Positions 1-6,506 of a stretch of DNA of 15,886 nucleotides are shown piece after piece; the first letter of the stretch is position 1; each line of letters opens with the position of its first letter. The position numbers were made by a program, and so were the translations under genes. The notes beneath the pieces were generated by a model. That model was given only the letters and a program-made list of their open reading frames with translations. It made no database searches and was not told the DNA's origin. The stretch comes from Candidatus Latescibacterota bacterium (lineage in GTDB: Bacteria; Latescibacterota; UBA2968; UBA8231), in contig JAGWBY010000102.1 in the NCBI GenBank assembly GCA_021295675.1, forward strand, positions 1 to 15,886, given 5' to 3'.

Positions 1-1
1 G

Positions 2-760
2 ATCGAAAGCGAACTGTTCGGCCACGAAAAGGGAGCTTTTACCAGCGCGAACGCCCAAAAGATCGGCTACTTCGAGCGAGCCGATGGCGGCACCTTGTTC
101 CTCGACGAGGTAGGCGATCTGCCCTTAGACTCCCAACGGGCCTTGCTCCACATCTTGGAGGAAGGCCACCTGACGCGCGTCGGTGGCGAGCAGTCCATCC
201 CAGTGGACGTGCGGATCGTTGCTGCCACCAACAAGGACCTCGAAGAAGCCATTCAGGCGGGGACGTTCCGCGAGGATCTATTCTATCGACTGAGCGTGCT
301 CTCGGTAGTGCTGCCGCCCCTGCGGGAGCGTCAGGAGGATATACCGCTCTTGGCGGCTCACTTTGCGAGCCGGTGCGCCGAACAGCTCGGGCGGCCGACG
401 CCGGTTCTGGGAGAAGAGGTGGTGGCGCATCTGCAGCAATATGCGTGGCCGGGGAACGTGCGCGAGTTAGAGCATATAGTTCAGCAGGCGGTCGTGTTGG
501 GCGGCAGGGACGTCATTCAGGTGGTGGACGTGCCGCTTCAGGCTGCCGAGACGGAGCTTGCCCTGCCTGTTGAACAAGGCTTCGACGGGGATGCTGAAGA
601 CGAGGACGAAAAGCAGCGCATTTTAGCGGCCCTCCGAGCCACGAACTGGCGGATCTATGGCCCCCGAGGGGCGGCTCGTTTGTTGGGCATGGGACCGGAG
701 AAGCTGCGCTATCGAATGCGCAAGCACGGGTTGCAACGGCCAGAGAGGCCGTCGCCGTAA
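2..760 (+). CDS. Sigma-54-dependent transcriptional activator (EBP), C-terminal part, 5' truncated by window edge
   Basis: The reading frame is already open at base 2, so the start and the N-terminal sensory domain lie outside the window. What remains is the second half of an AAA+ central domain. It includes an ESELFGHEKG stretch, a GAFTSA loop (32-49; canonical GAFTGA, which contacts sigma-54), a Walker B region (GGTLFLDEVGDLP), arginine-finger region (FREDLFYRL) and WPGNVREL. An acidic linker (DAEDEDEK) leads to a Fis-type HTH (RGAARLLG..PEKLRYRMRKHGL) at the C-terminus, about 605-745. Family knowledge: such proteins bind upstream activator sites and hydrolyse ATP to open sigma-54 RNA polymerase complexes. 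A sigma-54 promoter lies 327 bp downstream at 1087, so the A/B array is the obvious target (inference). Its HTH is duplicated at 9082-9258. The input signal cannot be known from this fragment. Confidence 0.95.
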   Translation: MESELFGHEKGAFTSANAQKIGYFERADGGTLFLDEVGDLPLDSQRALLHILEEGHLTRVGGEQSIPVDVRIVAATNKDLEEAIQAGTFREDLFYRLSVLSVVLPPLRERQEDIPLLAAHFASRCAEQLGRPTPVLGEEVVAHLQQYAWPGNVRELEHIVQQAVVLGGRDVIQVVDVPLQAAETELALPVEQGFDGDAEDEDEKQRILAALRATNWRIYGPRGAARLLGMGPEKLRYRMRKHGLQRPERPSP

Positions 761-803
761 GAGCCTGGTGCGGAGATTGCGGACTGACGCGTCCCTTCTC
801 CTT

Positions 804-839
804 GTCATGCTGAGCGCAGCGAAGCATCCCATACCCAAA
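804..839. repeat. Interspersed repeat, copy 1 (GTCATGCTGAGCG... family)
   Basis: The segment matches 14013-14047 over about 35 bp with one or two differences, including the CATCCCATACCCAA extension beyond the core. A related inverted copy lies at 13954-13989. Short elements with a tgagcgaagcgaagcat core are widely dispersed in several bacterial phyla (general knowledge). Here it sits between the EBP stop and the phased TCGTTCA sites. Confidence 0.7.
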
Positions 840-896
840 GAGTCCAAGCGCAACATTTATTTACGGATTAAAGAAGCCACAGCTAATCTGTAAAAG

Positions 897-954
897 TCGT
901 TCAGAGTCGTTCAGAGTCGTTCAAAAATCGTTCAAAAATCGTTCATTTGAACGA
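897..954. promoter_or_regulatory. Phased TCGTTCA repeats, candidate upstream activator sequence for the EBP
   Basis: TCGTTCA occurs five times in direct orientation, starting at 897, 907, 917, 928 and 939 (spacings 10, 10, 11 and 11 bp). The last copy is followed by its reverse complement TGAACGA at 948-954, giving the palindrome TCGTTCA-TT-TGAACGA. Spacing of one helical turn puts all copies on one face of the DNA. The cluster is about 134-191 bp upstream of the -24 element at 1088, the usual distance for EBP enhancer sites. Binding by the EBP is inference; the repeats and spacing are seen directly. Confidence 0.6.
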
Positions 955-1037
955 AAAACCGTAGATCAGCTTGCAACGCCAGCTAATGCCCGCCTCGTAG
1001 AGCAACATTTTTCCGCTACTTAAATCCTATGTTTTCA

Positions 1038-1069
1038 ATCCTTTAGGGTAACTCCTAAAGGATTTTTTT
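1038..1069 (+). terminator. Rho-independent terminator
   Basis: A perfect 10-bp stem (ATCCTTTAGG / CCTAAAGGAT, 1038-1047 and 1054-1063) with a 6-nt loop is followed by a run of T to 1069 and more T after 1070. It would stop transcripts coming from the EBP gene on the + strand and insulate them from the array. It lies between the candidate activator sites and the sigma-54 promoter. Confidence 0.85.
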
Positions 1070-1086
1070 GTTTTTGACTCTGATAA

Positions 1087-1102
1087 TGGCACAAAATGTG
1101 CA
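1087..1102 (+). promoter_or_regulatory. Sigma-54 (-24/-12) promoter of the A/B array
   Basis: TGGCAC at 1087-1092 and TGTGCA at 1097-1102 place GG (1088-1089) and GC (1100-1101) with their first bases exactly 12 bp apart, the invariant spacing of the TGGCAC-N5-TTGCA consensus; only the first T of TTGC differs. The predicted transcript start is near 1113, about 110 nt before A1. A sigma-54 activator gene lies directly upstream. A degraded version is found before A2 (GG 3759, GC 3771). Confidence 0.75.
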
Positions 1103-1185
1103 TTACGTCGATCCCAAGAGCCGTAAAAACAGTTCACGCATTTTGGACGAGAGACTCTTATAAAGCAACAGACCGTCCATCAACC

Positions 1186-1205
1186 GCCCCCGATCTGTCG
1201 GGGGC
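1186..1205 (+). promoter_or_regulatory. Leader hairpin just upstream of the A1 ribosome binding site
   Basis: GCCCCCGA (1186-1193) and TCGGGGGC (1198-1205) form a perfect 8-bp stem with a TCTG loop, ending 5 nt before the AAAGGAGG ribosome binding site (1211-1218). A2 keeps a wobble-paired version (CCTCGA / TCGGGG, about 3868-3884). A3 lacks it. There is no T-run, so it is not a terminator; a role in translation or mRNA stability is possible but unproven. Confidence 0.5.
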
Positions 1206-1587
1206 ACCTCAAAGGAGGCTTCAAATGAGTTCCTTTCGTTCGATAAAGTACCAAATCCTCGCAGCAGTAGCCCTGCTGCTCAGCGCCCCCTACATCACCG
1301 CAGCCGCAGATCCGGCAGATCAGGCCCAATGGAGCGAGTCCGTCACCCTTCCTGCGGCCGGGTCGGGCGAGCGCGTAGAGGCATATATTGTCGATGGCTT
1401 GCTGCACGTCCGCCGCCTCGACCAAAACGACAGCCCCCGTTGGCACCTCATCCTCGCCGAAGCTGATCCGAACCAACCCCCTATACTTGAACTCTTCGGC
1501 TTTAGCGTCGAAGTACGCCACCCCAACGGCGCATACTTCGTCCGCGACACCTTTCAGAGTATCCCCTCGACCCTAGCGGCCCACCGG

Positions 1588-1860
1588 CAACAACTGGCAC
1601 CGGAGGCGTTCGCCAGCCTCGACACCACCGTCCGCCAGAACGGCATTGATCAGAACAAGACAAGTACGCGTAGCGGTCCACCCTCTCCGGCTACGCTCCA
1701 AGAAATGCCGCTTGAGACGTTCGCCAGCTTCGACTCCACCGCTCTGGCGGGTCTGGTCCAACAACTGGGGCCGGAAGAGTTCGCCAGCCTTGATACCGCC
1801 GCTTTGGCTTTGATTAAAAAACGCGTACCGGAGGCGTTCGCCCATAGCATTGGCCAGAGT
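1588..1860 (+). repeat. PEAFASLD-type internal repeats in A1
   Basis: Four degenerate units of the form (L/M/V)-P-E-A-F-A-S-L-D-T-T-x-L. The Phe codons are 37, 20 and 19 residues apart. The colinear region of B has only one unit (LMDEPFPGLETEV), so the array looks like an expansion specific to A. Confidence 0.7.
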
Positions 1861-2232
1861 TCGACTCGGATTTTGCAACGCGGCATCACCAAATGGGAGA
1901 AAGATGGGCAACTCTGGGTAGCCTTGGGGCCGAATGCGGACCATTGGGACACGCTCATCCGCCTAACTCCAACGGTGTTTGTGCCAGAAAAACCGGGCTT
2001 TGGCGCTTTCATCGGCGGAGGGGGGGTGCGCTGGGACGACGCCCAACTCTGGGACAGTAGCGGATTACTGATAGCTAGCTATGTCTCCCCTTTCAGAGCG
2101 GACCGCAAACAGAAAAAGCACAAGTTGGTCCGGGGTGCCATACCCTTCAATATCGAAGCCCAGCGCTGGATCAACCCCATCGAGCACGGCGACCGCATAG
2201 GCTGGTTCATCGGCAAAGTGGTACTGCTGCAT

Positions 2233-2371
2233 TTTTGGGCTACTTGGTCTCCCGAATCCGTTGAGCAACTCGCCCACTACGACGAGTTATACAAAAAACA
2301 CCAAGACGAGGCATCCACAGTGCCGAGGAGGCCGACGATGTGGACGCCTTTATCGCCGAACGCGGCTATAC
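2233..2371. repeat. 139-bp tract identical between A1 and A2, containing the 16-nt deletion
   Basis: Bases 2233-2371 are identical to 4951-5089, whereas flanking sequence in A1 and A2 differs every few codons and A3 differs at many positions in the same stretch. The shared frameshift lies inside the tract (2311/2312 and 5029/5030). This pattern fits gene conversion or recent copying between A1 and A2. Confidence 0.8.
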
Positions 2372-2574
2372 ATTGCCCATTGCGGTAGATGAAGGCGCGA
2401 GCGCACAGCGCTACGGCGTCTGGAACTTCCCCCAATCCGTCCTCCTCGACCGCGACTGCCGGATAGCTTGGCTCAGCGCAGAGGGCGAAACGCCGAGCCA
2501 GGCCCAACTGAATTACCTGCTCGACGACACCGATAAGTTTCCGACCCATTAATCCCTAACGAGAGGTTTTTACC

Positions 2575-3696
2575 ATGACTTGTGCTATAATTTTCCGCAC
2601 CGGCCTCGTCGCCGGATTGATCGTCGCCGCCTCAGAAGCCGCCGCGACCCCTGCTTGGCGCGACTCGGTTGATCTACCCACCTCAGTCGGCGGTTCCGTG
2701 CAGGCGCAACTGCGCCAAGGTTGGCTGCACGCTTGGCGCGTGGATGCCGAGGGCCAGGAACTGTGGCATACCATCCTCGGCCGAGCGGATCAACCGGGCC
2801 GGGTTGAAAAGACCAACCCCTTTACCGTAATCGTCCACCATCCAGACGGTCAGTCGCACGTTCAGGACGAGACTAATCGGAATCGCCTGTCGGGGCACCG
2901 CCAAGCACTGATGGACGAGCCTTTCCCCGGCCTAGAAACCGAGGTCGGCGATCCGGCGGTCCAGTCCACGTACCGGTCTGCCGACGAGCCACCCCGCACC
3001 CACTTGACCCACTGGCAACGCGACCACTGGATCTGGGCGGGATCTGGCCCCTCGGACGCCCTGCTACACACCGTCGTCCGCCTCGCTCCCATCCTGACCA
3101 TTCCCCAGCGCCAAACCTTGGAAAAGCCCACAGCCGAACAGGCGATCCTACATTGGGACCGCGCCGAATTCACCGACGACGGCCAGACCTTTTCCGTCCG
3201 CTACATCAGCCCCAGGGAAAAGGAAGTCATGCACCAGCGGCACGCTGTGGAGCAGGGAGCCGTGCCCTTTGAAGTGGACATTGAGCGCTGGATACAGCCC
3301 GTCGCCGGCTATGAGGGCTTGAACAGTCTGGTGCAGCTACAGGGCAAAGTGGTGCTGATCGATTTCTGGGCTACATGGTGTTCACCCTGCACGGAAAAAT
3401 TGCCCTATATCGCCGAACTGCACGAGCGCTATCGGGATCAGGGCTTTATCGTCATTGCCTTGCATTCGGCGGATATGGCCGATGAGTTAGATGACTTTGT
3501 CAGCCAGCATGATTATCCGTTCCCCATTGCTCTCGACACGGGCGAGACCTCCTGGCGCTACGGCGTCGAGGGCATCCCCCACTACATCCTAATTGGCCGG
3601 GATAACCGGATTGCCCGTGATGGAGAGTCATTGGAATCACGACACTTGCCGCCTACTGAAGAACAAATCGAGGTGCTGCTGCGGGCCGGTAGCTAA
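2575..3696 (+). CDS. B1: exported TlpA/ResA-like thioredoxin with CxxC active site
   Basis: The start ATG is 22 nt after the A1 end, with GAGAGG upstream. The 373-residue product has a signal peptide (MTCAIIFRTGLVAGLIVAAS..., cleavage likely after ...EAAA). A roughly 230-residue N-terminal region of unknown function follows (WRDSVDLP, WHTILGRAD, HRQAL, WAGSGPSDALLHTVVRLAP, GAVPFEVDIERW). The thioredoxin domain from about residue 255 has FWATWCSPC with Cys269 and Cys272 and a cis-proline candidate in GIPHYILI. Family knowledge: TlpA/ResA-like proteins are extracytoplasmic thiol-disulfide reductases. The electron donor and substrate are unknown. It is probably co-transcribed with A1, and is colinear with A over its whole length, so A and B are paralogues. 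Confidence 0.9.
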   Translation: MTCAIIFRTGLVAGLIVAASEAAATPAWRDSVDLPTSVGGSVQAQLRQGWLHAWRVDAEGQELWHTILGRADQPGRVEKTNPFTVIVHHPDGQSHVQDETNRNRLSGHRQALMDEPFPGLETEVGDPAVQSTYRSADEPPRTHLTHWQRDHWIWAGSGPSDALLHTVVRLAPILTIPQRQTLEKPTAEQAILHWDRAEFTDDGQTFSVRYISPREKEVMHQRHAVEQGAVPFEVDIERWIQPVAGYEGLNSLVQLQGKVVLIDFWATWCSPCTEKLPYIAELHERYRDQGFIVIALHSADMADELDDFVSQHDYPFPIALDTGETSWRYGVEGIPHYILIGRDNRIARDGESLESRHLPPTEEQIEVLLRAGS

Positions 3697-3757
3697 AGAC
3701 GTAAACGCGATTCTTGAACGCCTTAAAGCCCCATGCACACGCTGTAATTGATCGATG

Positions 3758-3773
3758 CGGCCTAAGATGTGCA
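3758..3773 (+). promoter_or_regulatory. Degenerate sigma-54 promoter before A2
   Basis: CGGCCTAAGATGTGCA aligns with the promoter at 1087-1102 and is followed in both by TACGTCGAT. GG (3759-3760) and GC (3771-3772) keep the 12-bp spacing, but TGGCAC has become CGGCCT. It is a copy of the cassette promoter carried along by duplication; activity is probably reduced. No TCGTTCA cluster precedes it. The B1-A2 gap (3697-3906) also holds a weak leader hairpin at about 3868-3884 and nothing else recognised. Confidence 0.45.
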
Positions 3774-4263
3774 CTACGTCGATATAGAACACACCTGAAT
3801 ACAAGAAGGCTTGCCATGAAAATGGACCCCAAAAGGCCGCTCACCAACGATCTTCATCCATCAACCTCCCTCGACCTTGTCGGGGACACCTCAAAGGAGG
3901 CTTTAGATGAGTTCCTTTCGTTCGATGAAGTACCAAATCCTCGCAGCGGCAGCCCTGCTCCTCAGCGGACCCTACATCACAGCAACCGCAGATCCGGCCG
4001 ACCAAGCTCAATGGAGCGAGTCCATCCCTGTCGATGAAGAAAGATACCCGGGCGAGCGCGTAGAGGCATATATTGTCGATGGCTTACTCCACGCCCGTCG
4101 TCTCGACCAAAACGACATCCCCTTTTGGCACCTCATCCTCGCCGAAGCCGATCCGCAACAACCCCCTACGCTCGAGCACCTCAGCTTTATCGTCGAAGTG
4201 CGCCACGCCAACGGCTCGTACTTCGTCCGCGACGACTTTGGCTACACCTCCTTGGCCGCCCAC

Positions 4264-4566
4264 CGGCAAAAACTGGGGCCCGAGGCGTTCACTAGTCTCG
4301 ACACCACCATTCGCCAGAACGGTATTGACCGAACGGAACGCACTATGACTAGGAGGGCTACGAGTTTACCCACTCCGGCTGAGCTCCAGCAAGTTCCGCC
4401 GGAAGCATTTGCCAGCGTTGACTCCACTACTCTGGCGAACCTGGTCCAACAATTGGGGCCGGAGGCGTTCGCCAATCTCGACCCGGCCACTTTGGCTGTG
4501 ATCAAAAAACGGGTACCAGAGGCGTTCGCCAATCCCGACACCACCCTCCGCCAGAGCACCATTGAC
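4264..4566 (+). repeat. PEAFASLD-type internal repeats in A2
   Basis: Four units with Phe codons 40, 20 and 19 residues apart. The last unit retains DTTLRQSTID, close to DTTIRQNGID of the first unit at both protein and DNA level, indicating copying of unit 1. Confidence 0.7.
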
Positions 4567-4950
4567 CAGAGCCCGCCCACTCAGGCTTTGCAACGCGGCA
4601 TCACCAAATGGGAGAAACATGGGCAGCTCTGGGTAGCCTTAGGGCCGCATGCGAAAGACAGTTGGGATACGCTCATTCGCCTAACTCCGACGGTGTTCGT
4701 GACGGAAAGGCCGCGCTTTGGTATGAACGGCAGCGGGGGTTTTGTGCGCTGGGACGACGCCCAACTCTTGGATAGTGGCGATGTGCTAATAGTCGATTAT
4801 ATCGCCCCTGTCGAAGCGGACCGTACGCAGCAAAAGCATAGATTGGTCCGGGGTGCTGTACCCTTCAATATAGAAATCCAGCGTTGGCCCAACCCCATCG
4901 AGCACGGCGACCGCATAGGCTGGTTCCTAGGCCAAGTGGTACTGCTACAC

Positions 4951-5089
4951 TTTTGGGCTACTTGGTCTCCCGAATCCGTTGAGCAACTCGCCCACTACGA
5001 CGAGTTATACAAAAAACACCAAGACGAGGCATCCACAGTGCCGAGGAGGCCGACGATGTGGACGCCTTTATCGCCGAACGCGGCTATAC
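4951..5089. repeat. 139-bp tract identical to 2233-2371
   Basis: A2 half of the identical tract shared with A1, containing the same 16-nt deletion junction at 5029/5030. Confidence 0.8.
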
Positions 5090-5286
5090 GTTGCCCATAG
5101 CGGTGGACGAAGGCGCGAGCGCGCAGCGCTACGGCATCTGGAATTTCCCCCAATCCGTCCTCCTCGACCGCAACTGTCGGCTAGCTTGGATCAGCGAGGG
5201 CGGCGAAACGCCGAGCCAAGCCCAACTGAATTACCTACTCGACGACCCGTTTCCGACCCACTAACTCCCAGCGAAAGGATTTTACC

Positions 5287-6402
5287 ATGACTTGTGCTAT
5301 AATTTTCCGCACCGGCCTCGTCGCCGGATTGATCGTCGCCGCCGAGGCTGCCGCGACCCCTGCTTGGCGCGACTCGGTTGACCTACCCGCCTCAGTCGGC
5401 GGTACCGTGCAGGCGCAACTGCGCCAAGGTTGGCTGCACGCTTGGCGCGTGGATGCCGATGGCCAAGAACTGTGGCATACCATCCTCGGCCGAGCGGATC
5501 AAGCGGGCCAAGTTGAAAAGACGACCCCCTTTACCGTGATCGTCTCTCACCCAGACGGCCAGACGTATGTTCAGGACGAGACTAATCGGAATCGCCTGTC
5601 GGGGCACCGCCAAGCACTGATGGACGAGCCTTTTCCCGGCCTAGAAATCGAGGTCGGCGACCCAGCGGTTCAAGCCCAATCCACATATCAATCTGCCGAA
5701 AAGCCGTCCACTCACTTGACCCGCTGGCAACGCGACCACTGGGTCTGGGCTGGATCTGGCCCCTCGGACGCCCAGCTACATACCGTCGTCCGCCTCGCCC
5801 CTATCCTGACGGTTCCCCAGCGCAAAACCTTGGAAAAACCCACAGCCGATCAAGCAATCCTCCAATGGGATCGCGCCGAATTCACCGACGACGGCCAGAC
5901 CTTTTCCGTCCGCTACATCAGCCCTAGAGAAAAGGAAGTCATGCACCAGCGGCACGCTGTGGAGAAGGGTGCCGTGCCCTTTGAAATTGACATTGAGCGC
6001 TGGCTACAGCCCGTCGCCGGTTACGAGGAGTCCCCCTTGAACAGCCTAGGGCAATTGCAGGGCAAGGTGGTGCTACTCGACTTTTGGGCTACGTGGTGCA
6101 ATCCCTGCATAAAAAAAATGCCCTATGTCGCCGAGATGTACGAGCGCTATCGGGATCAAGGCTTTATCGTCATTGGCCTGCATGCGGCGTATATGGCCGA
6201 CAACCTAGATGACTTTGTCAGCCAGCATGATTACGCGTTCCCCATTGCCCTCGACACGGGCGAGACCTACCGACGCTACGGTCTCGGTCCAGGCGGACCT
6301 ATACCCCACTACATCCTGATTGACCGAGATAACCGCATCGCCCTTGTGAACGATTTGCCTACTGAAGAGCAAATCAAGGCGCTGCTGCAGGCCGGTAGCT
6401 AA
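5287..6402 (+). CDS. B2: exported TlpA/ResA-like thioredoxin with CxxC active site
   Basis: The start ATG is 22 nt after the A2 end, with GAAAGG upstream. The 371-residue product is a close copy of B1 and B3; the first 57 nt are identical to B1. It has a signal peptide, the shared N-terminal region, then FWATWCNPC with Cys271 and Cys274, where the inter-cysteine pair is Asn-Pro rather than Ser-Pro and the following residues are IKKMPYV. The cis-proline region reads GPIPHYILIDRDNRI. It has the ESP insertion (GYEESPLNSL) shared with B3 and missing from B1. The altered dipeptide could shift the redox potential slightly (inference). The stop lies only 104 nt before A3, with no promoter visible in between, so A2-B2-A3-B3 may form one transcript. 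Confidence 0.9.
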   Translation: MTCAIIFRTGLVAGLIVAAEAAATPAWRDSVDLPASVGGTVQAQLRQGWLHAWRVDADGQELWHTILGRADQAGQVEKTTPFTVIVSHPDGQTYVQDETNRNRLSGHRQALMDEPFPGLEIEVGDPAVQAQSTYQSAEKPSTHLTRWQRDHWVWAGSGPSDAQLHTVVRLAPILTVPQRKTLEKPTADQAILQWDRAEFTDDGQTFSVRYISPREKEVMHQRHAVEKGAVPFEIDIERWLQPVAGYEESPLNSLGQLQGKVVLLDFWATWCNPCIKKMPYVAEMYERYRDQGFIVIGLHAAYMADNLDDFVSQHDYAFPIALDTGETYRRYGLGPGGPIPHYILIDRDNRIALVNDLPTEEQIKALLQAGS

Positions 6403-6506
6403 ACTCCCAAGAGCTATAAAAAAGTTCACGCATTTTGGACGAAGTGCTCTTATAGAGCAACAGATCATCCACCAACCGTCCCTAGCCTTACCAAAGGAGG
6501 CTTCAG
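6403..6506 (+). other. Short B2-A3 spacer carrying an A1-type leader without the promoter
   Basis: From about 6408 (CCCAAGAGC...) the spacer matches the A1 leader from about 1114 (GTTCACGCATTTTGGACGA, then CTCTTATA.AGCAACAGA). The homology begins close to the predicted +1, so the -24/-12 promoter and phased sites are absent. The AAAGGAGG site before A3 (6493-6500) is intact. Confidence 0.6.

Larger units (their letters stand above)
1225..2552 (+). pseudogene. A1: exported thioredoxin-fold protein lacking CxxC, frameshifted copy
   Basis: Start ATG 1225 has AAAGGAGG at 1211-1218, 6 nt upstream. The product begins with a signal peptide (MSSFRSIKYQILAAVALLLS...), then an N-terminal region shared with the B proteins, four PEAFASLD-type repeats (first Phe codons at 1609, 1720, 1780, 1837) and a TlpA/thioredoxin-like domain. 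The active-site position reads WATWSPES, so both cysteines are Ser. Compared with A3, 16 nt are missing at 2311/2312; the frame then ends at 2388, while the rest of the thioredoxin domain continues in the -1 frame to 2552. The distal part has its own GTG (2340) with GAGGAGG 8 nt upstream, so two separate polypeptides are conceivable. The lesion is shared with A2. Function unknown; the redox role is presumably lost or never present. Confidence 0.85.
3907..5264 (+). pseudogene. A2: exported thioredoxin-fold protein lacking CxxC, frameshifted copy
   Basis: Start ATG 3907 follows an AAAGGAGG site at 3893-3900. The order matches A1 and A3: signal peptide, shared N-terminal region (YIVDGLLHARRLDQND), four PEAFASLD units (Phe codons 4288, 4408, 4468, 4525), WEKHGQLWVALGP, then a thioredoxin-like domain with WATWSPES. 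The 16-nt deletion seen in A1 is present at 5029/5030; the first frame stops at 5100, and the C-terminal part continues in the -1 frame to 5264, with the same GAGGAGG and GTG (5058) arrangement. Unit 4 here (PEAFANPDTTLRQSTID) closely resembles unit 1, which shows how the repeat expanded. Ends 22 nt before B2. Confidence 0.85.

Noticed and set aside
897..954. CRISPR array or replication iterons
   Set aside because: Units are 7 bp with 3-4 bp between them; there are no spacers, no cas genes and no replication gene. The position before a sigma-54 promoter explains them better.
955..1069. Small RNA ending at the terminator 1038-1069
   Set aside because: No promoter or conserved structure was seen upstream; the terminator is adequately explained as the end of the EBP transcript.
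2575..2600. Lipoprotein signal in the B proteins (Cys at position 3)
   Set aside because: The Cys precedes the hydrophobic stretch, so it is not a lipobox.
3816..4037. Small leader gene starting ATG AAA ATG before A2
   Set aside because: It runs out of frame into the A2 signal peptide, has no good ribosome site and is absent from the A1 and A3 leaders.
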